DNA of 64,000 bases, taken from contig JADBXZ010000012.1 in NCBI GenBank assembly GCA_020403265.1, positions 62,001 to 126,000 of the forward strand, given 5' to 3'. Both the position numbers and the translations under genes were made by a program. Source of the DNA: Bacteroidota bacterium. GTDB lineage: Bacteria > Bacteroidota > Bacteroidia > B-17B0 > Aurantibacillaceae. The notes beneath the pieces were generated by a model that worked only from the letters and a program-made list of their open reading frames with translations, ran no database searches and was not told the DNA's origin. Position 1 is the first letter of the stretch, and every line of letters begins with the position of its first letter. Shown piece by piece: positions 17,688-25,432 of the stretch.

Positions 17688-20429
17688 ATGAAACCTCACA
17701 AAGCCTTACTCATACTGTTGCTAATTATGCCTTTGGCGTTTTTAAAGGCAACCCATAATAGAGCAGGAGAGATTTTATACAAACGAATTGCTCCTTACAC
17801 TTCGCAAGTTGGTGGCGTAACAGTGCAAGTTTATACTTATTCATTTACTATAATTAAGTATACCAATGATGGGTCAAATATTGCCGACAGATGTGTAGAT
17901 ACTCTTGATTTTGGGGATGGCACTAAGGGTGTTGCGCCAAGAATTAACGGCGGCTCAGCGCTATGCGGCAACAGCTGTGCTAATTGTGGAGAAATCATAT
18001 TAAACGACCCCGGTTTTATAGTTAAAAGAAATATTTATACAATTATTCACACATACCCCGGCCCCGGAAATTATTTAGTTAAATCATATGACCCAAATAG
18101 AAATGGTGGTGTTATAAACATACCAAATTCAATAGATAAACCTTTTTATATTGAGTCCTTACTAATTATTACACCTTTCAGAGGTGCGAATTCCTCTCCG
18201 GTTTTTAATTTTCCACCAATCGATAAAGCATGTACGAATGTCTGTTTTTATCATAACCCCGGTGCTTTTGATCCGGACGGAGATAGCTTAAGTTATGAAA
18301 TTACAACCAGCAGAGGTCAGGATGGAAACACCGTTCAGGGGTATACGTTTCCTGCAACAGGGGGCGGTTTTTATGGCATAGACGCAGTTGGTGGTACTTT
18401 AAGTTGGTGCACGCCTCAACTTCAAGGTGAATATAACTTAGCTTTCATTGTAAGAGAGTGGCGAAAAACAACTGACAATAAAACCTATGAACTAGTAGGC
18501 TACGTGATGAGAGACATGCAAGTGGTTGTTGGAAATTGTGTTTCCAATCAACCACCCTTGATAAGTATAAGCACCGAAACCTGCGTTGAAGCCGGTATTC
18601 AAGTTGAAGAACCCTTTACGGTTACTGACCCCAATAATGGCCAAATAATAAAATTAGAAGGACAAGGAGGGGCATTTTCATCTGTTTCTCCTATTGCTAA
18701 TTTAAGTAGTACTTCATTTACAGCTAATACTGTTATAAATGGGATTTTTAATTGGCAAACTACTTGTAATCACATAAGACAGCAGCCTTACTTAAGCACT
18801 CTAAAAGCAACTGATAATGGTACACCAATTAAATTAGTACATTTTACTACCTTTGGAGTTAAAGTGGTTCCGCCAAGACTAACAGGCCTATCTGCACTGC
18901 CATTAGGTTCTGCCATCACTCTCACATGGCAACCAAGTCCTTGTAATCCGCAATCTAATCCTTTAATTCAATATAAAATTTATAGAAAAAATGAGTGCGG
19001 TACTTTTACTTATACACCATGTAAAATGGGAGTAGAGCCAACAAGTGGTTACGTTCAAATTGGCACAACAAATTCTGGAATTACAACATTTTTAGATAAT
19101 AATAATGGCAATGGTTTAGTTGTTGGTCAGGATTACAGTTACATAGTTATTGCATTATATACCGATGGCTCTCAGAGTTTTGCAAGCACTGAATCATGTA
19201 CCAGGTTAAAAAAAGATGTTCCAATTATTACACATGTTGATGTTGGAACTACTTCAACAACAACCGGTGTTATGAATGTAAAGTGGGTAAAACCGCTCGC
19301 AAACGCTGCCAATTTTGACACATTGATTTATCCGGGCCCATACACCTTCAATCTAAAGCATCGTTATAATTCTCAATCAGTATTTACAACAATCTATACT
19401 GTTACACAACCAAGCTTTCACTTATTACCAACAACCGGCACTACAACAAGTGCATATACGCATAGCAACATTAATACAGTTGGAGAAGGCAGTTCATATT
19501 TGATTGAATTTGTTGCCGGAACAGTTACTGTTGGGAATTCACAAAGAGCCACCTCTGTTTTCCTCACTTTAAGTCCTAACGACAGGAGAATGGACTTAAG
19601 TTGGCAGAGCACAACACCGTGGATAAATTATAAATATACCATCTATAAGCGCAAACCGGCACAGAGTACATTTAGTATTATTGCCACTACTACTTTAACA
19701 AGCTATTCCGATAATATTGACGTTAAGAATGACAGCACATATTGTTATAAAATCTTAGCTGAAGGTCAATATTCAGATGTTTCTTTACCTCGTCCATTAC
19801 TTAATTTTTCTCAGGAGGTTTGTGCAACAGCAATAGATTTAACACCACCATGTACCCCAACTATCTCACCTACAGTTGATTGTGATAAAGGTTTTTTGCG
19901 TATCGATTGGACAGATGTTATAACCCAATGTCCTGGAAGTGATGATATTTATAAATATTTGTTGTACTACAAAGAAACAAAAGATGCAGACTATGCCCTC
20001 GTTGATTCATTTCCGTTCAATACCACTGCGTATGTAAACGATAATAATGGTTTTATTTCTGGCTGTTATAAAGTAGCGGCGGTTGATAAACGGTTAAATG
20101 TTAGCCCATCCGGTACTGAGTTTTGCACTGATAACTGCCCTATTTTTGAGTTACCAAACATCGTAACCGTAAATGGTGATGGCGTTAATGATTTTTACAA
20201 GGCTGTTAGAGTAAGGCAAATTAAGGAAATTAATTTACAAATTTGGGATAGATGGGGAGGCTTGGTTTACGAAACAAAAGACCCTTACTTTAAATGGGAT
20301 TGTGTAAGTCAATTAAGTAATCAACGCGTTAGTCAAGGTGCATTTTTTTACGTTTGCGAAGTATTTGAACCAAGGCTAGATGGTGTAAAGAAACGCTTGT
20401 TAAAGGGTTATTTACATGTGGTTGAATAA
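17688..20429 (+). CDS. T9SS type B (gliding motility-associated C-terminal domain) surface protein
   Basis: A 913-residue secreted protein. From ATG 17688 it reads MKPHKALLILLLIMPLAFL, a clean signal peptide. The ATG at 17649 would prepend 13 charged/Cys residues, so the later start is chosen. The ectodomain has Cys-rich Ig/cadherin-like modules. One contains the ACTNVCFYHNPGAFDPDGDS calcium-binding-like loop (near 185). Fibronectin-like modules follow (about 405-520, 640-720, 740-820). The C-terminal 85 residues are the CHU_C domain (NIVTVNGDGVNDF, then INLQIWDRWGGLVYE), a type B sorting signal usually tied to SprF-like T9SS partners. The function is probably adhesion or surface structure. 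No enzyme motif is seen. Confidence 0.87.
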   Translation: MKPHKALLILLLIMPLAFLKATHNRAGEILYKRIAPYTSQVGGVTVQVYTYSFTIIKYTNDGSNIADRCVDTLDFGDGTKGVAPRINGGSALCGNSCANCGEIILNDPGFIVKRNIYTIIHTYPGPGNYLVKSYDPNRNGGVINIPNSIDKPFYIESLLIITPFRGANSSPVFNFPPIDKACTNVCFYHNPGAFDPDGDSLSYEITTSRGQDGNTVQGYTFPATGGGFYGIDAVGGTLSWCTPQLQGEYNLAFIVREWRKTTDNKTYELVGYVMRDMQVVVGNCVSNQPPLISISTETCVEAGIQVEEPFTVTDPNNGQIIKLEGQGGAFSSVSPIANLSSTSFTANTVINGIFNWQTTCNHIRQQPYLSTLKATDNGTPIKLVHFTTFGVKVVPPRLTGLSALPLGSAITLTWQPSPCNPQSNPLIQYKIYRKNECGTFTYTPCKMGVEPTSGYVQIGTTNSGITTFLDNNNGNGLVVGQDYSYIVIALYTDGSQSFASTESCTRLKKDVPIITHVDVGTTSTTTGVMNVKWVKPLANAANFDTLIYPGPYTFNLKHRYNSQSVFTTIYTVTQPSFHLLPTTGTTTSAYTHSNINTVGEGSSYLIEFVAGTVTVGNSQRATSVFLTLSPNDRRMDLSWQSTTPWINYKYTIYKRKPAQSTFSIIATTTLTSYSDNIDVKNDSTYCYKILAEGQYSDVSLPRPLLNFSQEVCATAIDLTPPCTPTISPTVDCDKGFLRIDWTDVITQCPGSDDIYKYLLYYKETKDADYALVDSFPFNTTAYVNDNNGFISGCYKVAAVDKRLNVSPSGTEFCTDNCPIFELPNIVTVNGDGVNDFYKAVRVRQIKEINLQIWDRWGGLVYETKDPYFKWDCVSQLSNQRVSQGAFFYVCEVFEPRLDGVKKRLLKGYLHVVE

Positions 20430-20514
20430 CAGATTTTAAAGTTAAATCTTTCCTTAATTCTTAAATCAATTATCTCACTTTTTTTTTGTTTCTTTACGTT
20501 TTAAAATTTTAAAC

Positions 20515-21525
20515 ATGGAATTGTATTTAGATAGTGCCAACCTGAAAGAAATTGAAGAAGGATTTAAACTCGGATTTTTGAATGGTTTAACAACTACACC
20601 AACCTTCATGCAGAAGGAAGGTATTACGGATATTGATGGCACCATTGTGAAACTTAGCAAAATAGTGCCGGTTTTACAAATTGAGGCATTAGGGAATACA
20701 GCAGAAGAAGTATTAGCAGAAGCGGAAAGACAAATTAAACTTGGGCTTGACCCAACCAAAACCGTTTTCAAAATACCGGTTAGCTTAGAAGGCGTTAGAG
20801 CTTGTAAATTATTAAGAGACAAAGGATATCTTGTTAATGTTCACTTAGTTTACACTTTACAACAAGCCTACATGGCTATGCAGGCGGGGGCTACATATGT
20901 TTGTCCGCTTGTTGGCAGATTGCAAGACCAAGGGCATGACGCGTTAGCACTTGTTCAACAAATTGTAGATGCAGTTGATTTATATGGATATGATACAAAA
21001 GTAATGTTCTCATCTGTTAGAACAACCGAACATGTTAGAAATGCTATTAATATTGGAGTTCACACGATTACAGTTCCATTAAAAATTTTAAAACAATTAA
21101 CTGAAAATAATTTTACTACTGTTGGTACCGATCAGTTCATTATGGATACCCGTTTAATGATGGTTAAAGTAAAAGAAGCTATAAATGGCGTTAATCCAAT
21201 TGTTTCGGAAGACACAAACATTACCGATGCGCTTGTTAAACTAACTGAATTTAATTTTGGTGCAATTACAGTTGTTAAAAACGACGGTAGCATTAAAGGT
21301 GTTTTTACTGATGGAAGTTTGCGTAAATTATTAAGTGATAAAGGAAAAGATATTCTAAACAAAAAATTATCTGATCTTGAATACAGAGAACCAATTACAA
21401 TTGAGGGCAATGTATTGTTAAACGAAGCAAATAGTTTGTTTAAAAAAACTAACGTTGACACGATTGTTGTGACTGATAATGGTAAACCGGTTGGCATGTT
21501 GGATATTCAAGATCTTAAATCGTAA
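20515..21525 (+). CDS. Transaldolase/fructose-6-phosphate aldolase-like protein fused to a CBS pair
   Basis: A 336-residue two-part protein. Residues 1-218 follow the small TalC/FSA fold: MELYLDSANL with the Asp (D6), the Schiff-base lysine in FKIPVSLEG (K86), and VTVPLKIL-like IHTITVPLKIL (near 180). Two usually conserved active-site positions differ. The TTNPS motif is TTTPT (Asn28 to Thr), and the Tyr/Phe of the PYVNR/PFVGR loop is Leu132 (PLVGR). Residues 225-336 form two CBS motifs with GVFTDGSLRK, like the C-terminus of arabinose-5-phosphate isomerase KdsD. The next gene, 2 bp on, is KdsC-like. The reaction is unknown: probably a Schiff-base aldolase or transaldolase on a sugar phosphate, with CBS control by a nucleotide. 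Confidence 0.8.
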   Translation: MELYLDSANLKEIEEGFKLGFLNGLTTTPTFMQKEGITDIDGTIVKLSKIVPVLQIEALGNTAEEVLAEAERQIKLGLDPTKTVFKIPVSLEGVRACKLLRDKGYLVNVHLVYTLQQAYMAMQAGATYVCPLVGRLQDQGHDALALVQQIVDAVDLYGYDTKVMFSSVRTTEHVRNAINIGVHTITVPLKILKQLTENNFTTVGTDQFIMDTRLMMVKVKEAINGVNPIVSEDTNITDALVKLTEFNFGAITVVKNDGSIKGVFTDGSLRKLLSDKGKDILNKKLSDLEYREPITIEGNVLLNEANSLFKKTNVDTIVVTDNGKPVGMLDIQDLKS

Positions 21526-21527
21526 GG

Positions 21528-22232
21528 ATGGGCGGCGTCACCGAAAAGTATACAACTATTGGTGGAAAATTTCTGACCTCAGAAGATTTATTGCAACAAA
21601 AATTAAGGGATGTTAAAGCTTTTGTTTTTGACTGGGACGGTGTATTTAATTCCGGTGAAAAATCAGGCGGCGGAAGCAGTAATTTTAACGAAATTGATAG
21701 CATGGGAACAAACCTCCTTCGCTTTAGTCATTTCTTAAACAAAAAACAACTACCCATTACTGCTATCATTAGTGGTGAAAAAAACGAAAGTGCTTTTTGG
21801 TTTTGTAATAGAGAACACTTTAATTACTCTTTTTACAAATTTGCTAATAAGTTAAATGCCATTAACTACATTTGTCAACAAAACAACATTCAACCTCAGC
21901 AAATTGCCTATTTTTTTGATGATGTTTTAGACTTAAGCGTTGCTCGTATTTGCGGTATTAGAATTTTTATCCCACGTAAAAACAATCCTTCTTTTAATCA
22001 ATTTGTATTTCAAAATCAATTGGCAGACTACGTTACAGCTGGAATTAGTGGTGAGTTTGCAATTAGAGAATCCTGTGAATTGTTAATGGAATTATATTCC
22101 AATTACACACTAACGATAAAGCACAGAATGGATTTTACAGAAGATTATACACAATATCTTAATACGAGAAACACAACAGTGACATCATTCTTTACTTTCG
22201 TTAACGGCGAAATTATTAAAATGGAGAACTAA
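21528..22232 (+). CDS. KdsC-like HAD phosphatase
   Basis: A 234-residue HAD phosphatase of the KdsC (KDO-8-phosphate phosphatase) type, lacking a large cap. Visible parts are FVFDWDGVFNSG with D35 and D37, the motif II region AIISGEKNES, the lysine in FANKLNAINYI, and the motif IV region AYFFDDVLDLSVARICGI, where GDD is FDD. The C-terminus ADYVTAGISGEFAIRESCE aligns with the ADYVT-GG-GAVRE tail of KdsC. An extra N-terminal stretch (about 25 residues) and the aromatic Trp in the DxD are unusual. It is coupled to the transaldolase-CBS gene (2-bp gap). It presumably dephosphorylates that enzyme's product. The substrate is not known. Confidence 0.78.
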   Translation: MGGVTEKYTTIGGKFLTSEDLLQQKLRDVKAFVFDWDGVFNSGEKSGGGSSNFNEIDSMGTNLLRFSHFLNKKQLPITAIISGEKNESAFWFCNREHFNYSFYKFANKLNAINYICQQNNIQPQQIAYFFDDVLDLSVARICGIRIFIPRKNNPSFNQFVFQNQLADYVTAGISGEFAIRESCELLMELYSNYTLTIKHRMDFTEDYTQYLNTRNTTVTSFFTFVNGEIIKMEN

Positions 22233-22786
22233 TCTCGCTTTAAACTGAATAAACTTTTGACGTCGACTAAGAACTTCTTTTGACTTAGTAAAATAACCAA
22301 CACTTCGATTTGACTAATTAAACCCCAATAAAAGGCGAAATCAAATATCAATTGCGTTTTATATTTAGCAATTACACATAATACACTAAAGAATAAAAGC
22401 ACAGCCCAAAGTTTAGCACTATACGTATGCAGAGCTAAACTTTTTCCATACTTCAGGTAAGCAAACACCTGAATTGCTATTTCAGAACAAATCAATATAA
22501 AAAGTTTTAACTTATTGTGCGAAATAAACTCCGGATAAAACCTAATAAGCACTATACAAACACTCAACCAAAAAAAACTGTCTGCGCGACTATCCATTTG
22601 ACGAAGTTTTTCGGTGCTACAATTATATTTTCTAGCAACAATACCATCAAAAACATCGCTTAAAAATGCAACGCAAATAAGGCCCATCAGTACTTTAGGA
22701 GATTCATAATTTAAAAAGCTAGCCAGTATTAAAACAACACTAATCACAACTCTTAAATAAACTAATTGTTTTGGTAATTTGTTCAT
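22229..22786 (-). CDS. CDP-alcohol phosphatidyltransferase family protein
   Basis: A 185-residue polytopic membrane enzyme (about six hydrophobic segments) that transfers a phosphatidyl or phospho-alcohol group from a CDP-linked donor. The family motif DxxDGxxARx8Gx3Dx3D is seen at SDVFDGIVARKYNCSTEKLR-QMDSRAD, with D44, D47, G48, A51, R52, D65 and D69 present. The second conserved Gly is Leu61. All four metal/catalytic Asp are kept, so activity is likely, with an altered CDP-binding loop. It is convergent with the KdsC-like gene, overlapping by 4 bp. The acceptor alcohol cannot be told. Phosphatidylglycerol- or inositol-type products are only possibilities. Confidence 0.8.
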   Translation of the reverse strand: MNKLPKQLVYLRVVISVVLILASFLNYESPKVLMGLICVAFLSDVFDGIVARKYNCSTEKLRQMDSRADSFFWLSVCIVLIRFYPEFISHNKLKLFILICSEIAIQVFAYLKYGKSLALHTYSAKLWAVLLFFSVLCVIAKYKTQLIFDFAFYWGLISQIEVLVILLSQKKFLVDVKSLFSLKRD

Positions 22787-22980
22787 CGTGTTTTTTTAGC
22801 AAAACTAAGAAGTAAAAATTGAAGTAACTTATTGAAATTTGATTACTAAAGTTTAATCGTTGTGATTTTCGATTTTAATCAACTCTACCATTTAATTTGA
22901 TTACCAAATTATTATTTTTTGCAACAAGCCGCTGCGTTTTTTGGAGTTTTTGCAATTAAACAGTAAATTTACTTTGAAAT
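22787..22980. promoter_or_regulatory. Divergent spacer with a direct repeat upstream of the HTH-phaC pair
   Basis: This is 194 bp of AT-rich sequence without an ORF. TTTGATTAC occurs twice in direct orientation, at 22838-22846 and 22896-22904 (58 bp apart), a possible binding site for the HTH protein encoded downstream. Near the gene, TTTG then 17 nt then TACTTTG ends 4 nt before the ATG at 22981, a near-consensus promoter that would give an almost leaderless mRNA. Confidence 0.3.
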
Positions 22981-23994
22981 ATGCAAAAGAAAACCAGCCC
23001 TACTCCAACTGCAACCAAGCTTAAGATTCAGAATCTTTTTTTTACAAAGTTAAAAGAAGTTTTGCCCGAAAGCCTTGCCATTGCCGACGAGATTGCTGAT
23101 TTACTTGGAGTGAGCATTGATAGTGCGTACAGGCGCATGCGCGGTGAAACTGAATTAACGATAGAAGAAGTTTATACCATCACTCAAAAATATCCCATAA
23201 GTGTTGATGAAGTATTTGGTAACTTAAATAACAGAGTTACATTTAGCTACACAAAATTGACAGACAGTAAAGAAAACTTTAAAAAGTATCTTGAAGACTT
23301 ATTAGGTCAGTTAAGGATTTTATCTAAAGCTCAAAACAAAAAGCTCTACTATGTTGCCGAAGAAATGCCGATTTTTTATTCGTTCTTTTCAAAAAAATTA
23401 ACTGAATTCAAATTGTTTTATTGGCAACGCAGCGTATTAAATTTACAAGAATTCCAAAATGAAAAATTCAAATTTAATTTAGTTGATGAAGATATTGTAA
23501 AAATAGCTCGCGATTGTTTTGAAGAATATTTAAACATACCAAGTGTTGAGATTTGGACCAATGAAACCATTCAAACAGGCATTAAACAAATCCAGTTTTA
23601 CTTCGAAAGCGGCATTATCACCAAAACACAAGCTTTTGAAATACTTACCGAGTACAAACTAATGATTGAACTTATTTTTGCGAATGCAACAGATGCGCGC
23701 AAAAATAAAAGCGACAAAGAAGAGACCTTTTACTTCTATTGCAGTGAAGTGGTGCTGGGCACAAATTGTATTTATGTGCTATATGATAATTCTAAAATAT
23801 CATATATTTCATTTAACACGATGAACTCACTTGCAACAGCCAATCCACAGTTTTGTGAAGAAACAGAACATTGGCTAAAAAATCTTGAGAAAAAAAGTAC
23901 TTTAATAAGCGGAGTAAGTGAAAAATTAAGATATAAATTTTTCACAACCATGCTTAATACAATCAATGAACAATTAGAACAATTTAAATTATAA
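22981..23994 (+). CDS. HTH-domain protein of unknown function, paired with phaC
   Basis: A 337-residue protein. The N-terminal region (about 20-75) reads as a Cro/XRE-type helix-turn-helix: IADEIADLLGVSIDSAYRRM is the recognition part and LTIEEVYTITQKY the following helix. Residues 80-337 are mostly helical, rich in Lys, Glu and Phe, and match no domain I recognise. There is no signal peptide or membrane segment. It lies 10 bp upstream of phaC in the same direction, so it is probably its regulator or a partner protein. A PhaE/PhaR-like role is only inference from position. I do not assign a symbol. Confidence 0.75.
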   Translation: MQKKTSPTPTATKLKIQNLFFTKLKEVLPESLAIADEIADLLGVSIDSAYRRMRGETELTIEEVYTITQKYPISVDEVFGNLNNRVTFSYTKLTDSKENFKKYLEDLLGQLRILSKAQNKKLYYVAEEMPIFYSFFSKKLTEFKLFYWQRSVLNLQEFQNEKFKFNLVDEDIVKIARDCFEEYLNIPSVEIWTNETIQTGIKQIQFYFESGIITKTQAFEILTEYKLMIELIFANATDARKNKSDKEETFYFYCSEVVLGTNCIYVLYDNSKISYISFNTMNSLATANPQFCEETEHWLKNLEKKSTLISGVSEKLRYKFFTTMLNTINEQLEQFKL

Positions 23995-24004
23995 ATTACA
24001 TGCT

Positions 24005-25054
24005 ATGGAAATAAATATCTTAAAGGAAATGGCTGACATGAGCCATAAAATAATCAAAAGTTATGAAACACTAAATGAAATAAATGAAATAGACATTGCT
24101 ACAAGTCCAAAAACAGAAGTATACGCTGAGGATAAGTTAAAACTTTATCGTTATGATAGAGATACAGAAGCTACATATAAAACACCCGTTTTGATAGTAT
24201 ACGCACTAGTTAATACTTACAAAATGTTAGATATTCAGCCAGACAGGAGTTATATCAAAAATTTATTGAATGCGGGTTTGGATGTTTATCTGATAGACTG
24301 GGGTTATCCTTCAAAAAGCGATAAATATCTTTCAATTGATGATTATGTTAGCGGCTACATCAATAATTGCGTAGATTTTATCCGCAAAAAACACCGCATT
24401 GAAAAACTAAACATTTTAAGTATTTGCCAAGGCGGAACACTCAGTGTAATTTATGCGTCGTTATACCCCGGCAAGGTAAAAAATTTGGTTACTCATGTAA
24501 CCCCCATTGATTTTAGCACCAATGACGGATTACTTTTTAAATGGAGCAAAGACATGGACTTTGATAAGCTGGTTGAAGCAAATGACGGCTTAATTCCTGG
24601 TGATTTTTTAAATCAAGGCTTCGACATGTTGAAACCGATGATGAAAGTTCAAAAACAACAAGCCCTTAGCGCCAGTATTGATGATAAAGATAAATTGTTG
24701 AATTTTCTCCGAATGGAAAAATGGATCTCTGAAAGCCCTGATCAGGCAGGAGAGTGCTATAGGCAATTCATGAAAGATTTATATCAACAAAATAAATTAG
24801 TAAAAGGTGAATTAGAAGTTGGAGGGAAAAAAGTGAATTTAAAAAACTTAACCGCAAACTTACTTAACATCTATGCAACAGAAGATCACTTGGTTCCTCC
24901 GGCAGCTACAACTCCTTTAAATGACCTAGTTGGTAGTAAAGACAAAGAGTTGTACAGTTTTAAAGGTGGGCATATTGGTGTTTTTGTGGGAAGTAAGTCG
25001 CAAAAAGAGCTAGCTCCAGCCGTTACTACTTGGCTGAAAAAAAGAGACGCTTAG
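24005..25054 (+). CDS. phaC: Class III-type poly(3-hydroxyalkanoate) synthase catalytic subunit
   Basis: Cytosolic alpha/beta-hydrolase-fold enzyme polymerising (R)-3-hydroxyacyl-CoA into polyester granules. The 349-residue length fits class III/IV rather than class I/II (about 560-590). The catalytic triad is visible: Cys141 in SICQGGT, Asp294 in YATEDHLVPP and His323 in GGHIGVFVG. The spacings (153 and 29 residues) are those of the Allochromatium enzyme as I recall it. The first lipase-box residue is Ser instead of Gly. VYLIDWGYP near 96 is also typical. Class III enzymes need PhaE, and none is adjacent. The gene upstream encodes an HTH protein instead. Confidence 0.88.
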   Translation: MEINILKEMADMSHKIIKSYETLNEINEIDIATSPKTEVYAEDKLKLYRYDRDTEATYKTPVLIVYALVNTYKMLDIQPDRSYIKNLLNAGLDVYLIDWGYPSKSDKYLSIDDYVSGYINNCVDFIRKKHRIEKLNILSICQGGTLSVIYASLYPGKVKNLVTHVTPIDFSTNDGLLFKWSKDMDFDKLVEANDGLIPGDFLNQGFDMLKPMMKVQKQQALSASIDDKDKLLNFLRMEKWISESPDQAGECYRQFMKDLYQQNKLVKGELEVGGKKVNLKNLTANLLNIYATEDHLVPPAATTPLNDLVGSKDKELYSFKGGHIGVFVGSKSQKELAPAVTTWLKKRDA

Positions 25055-25075
25055 GTTTCAAACCGTTGTAACTTA

Positions 25076-25432
25076 CTATTTATAAATCCACAGCAAAGTA
25101 GGCAGCTTTGATTTTTTTAAAAGTGAGTCAACTTTAAACATGCTCTTGTTGGAAACAACCGGGCAACCCATACTCCACCCTAAGGGTAAATGCGAAGGGT
25201 AAATTGCTGATTCCGGAACTTAACCGTAGTTATGTAGGACGATTAAACGTTTATAAGCGTTTGTAAAATCTATGCTTGCCGGGATGTTCCGAAAATCAAT
25301 TTAAAAACAATAATCTGTGTTTAATTTTTCTTTAATGTAAAATGTTTTTACTTGCGCAAAAGTATTTTGAGCCACATTAATATTAGTGACATTAATTAAA
25401 GTTCCTAATAGAAAAAGTTTATACAACTTCAT
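25076..25432 (-). pseudogene. Degraded L,D-transpeptidase (YkuD-like, PF13645 type) with two in-frame TAA codons
   Basis: Reading the minus strand from ATG 25430-25432 gives one continuous frame of 119 codons ending in TAG at 25076-25078. It is broken only by TAA at codon 44 (25301-25303) and codon 71 (25220-25222). The first part is a signal peptide (MKLYKLFLLGTLINV...VAQ) and KLNTDYCF. The middle reads YKRLIVLHNYG. The last part contains LGWSMGCPVVSNKSMFKVD and ends LPTLLWIYK. These resemble the N-terminal, VLHG and GRS-GCPAV active-site blocks of the Bacteroidota murein L,D-transpeptidase catalytic family. Total length is well below the family's usual 200 or so, so a central block is also lost. 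The start overlaps the end of the Kir channel gene by 14 bp. Confidence 0.7.

Noticed and set aside
20475-20822. Minus-strand ORF opposite the transaldolase-CBS gene
   Set aside because: It is a shadow of a strongly conserved frame. Its Ser/Leu-rich sequence is the expected complement.
25220-25303. Stop-codon readthrough or recoding in the L,D-transpeptidase remnant
   Set aside because: Both stops are TAA, which is not used for selenocysteine or pyrrolysine. The protein also lacks a central block, so simple decay explains it better.
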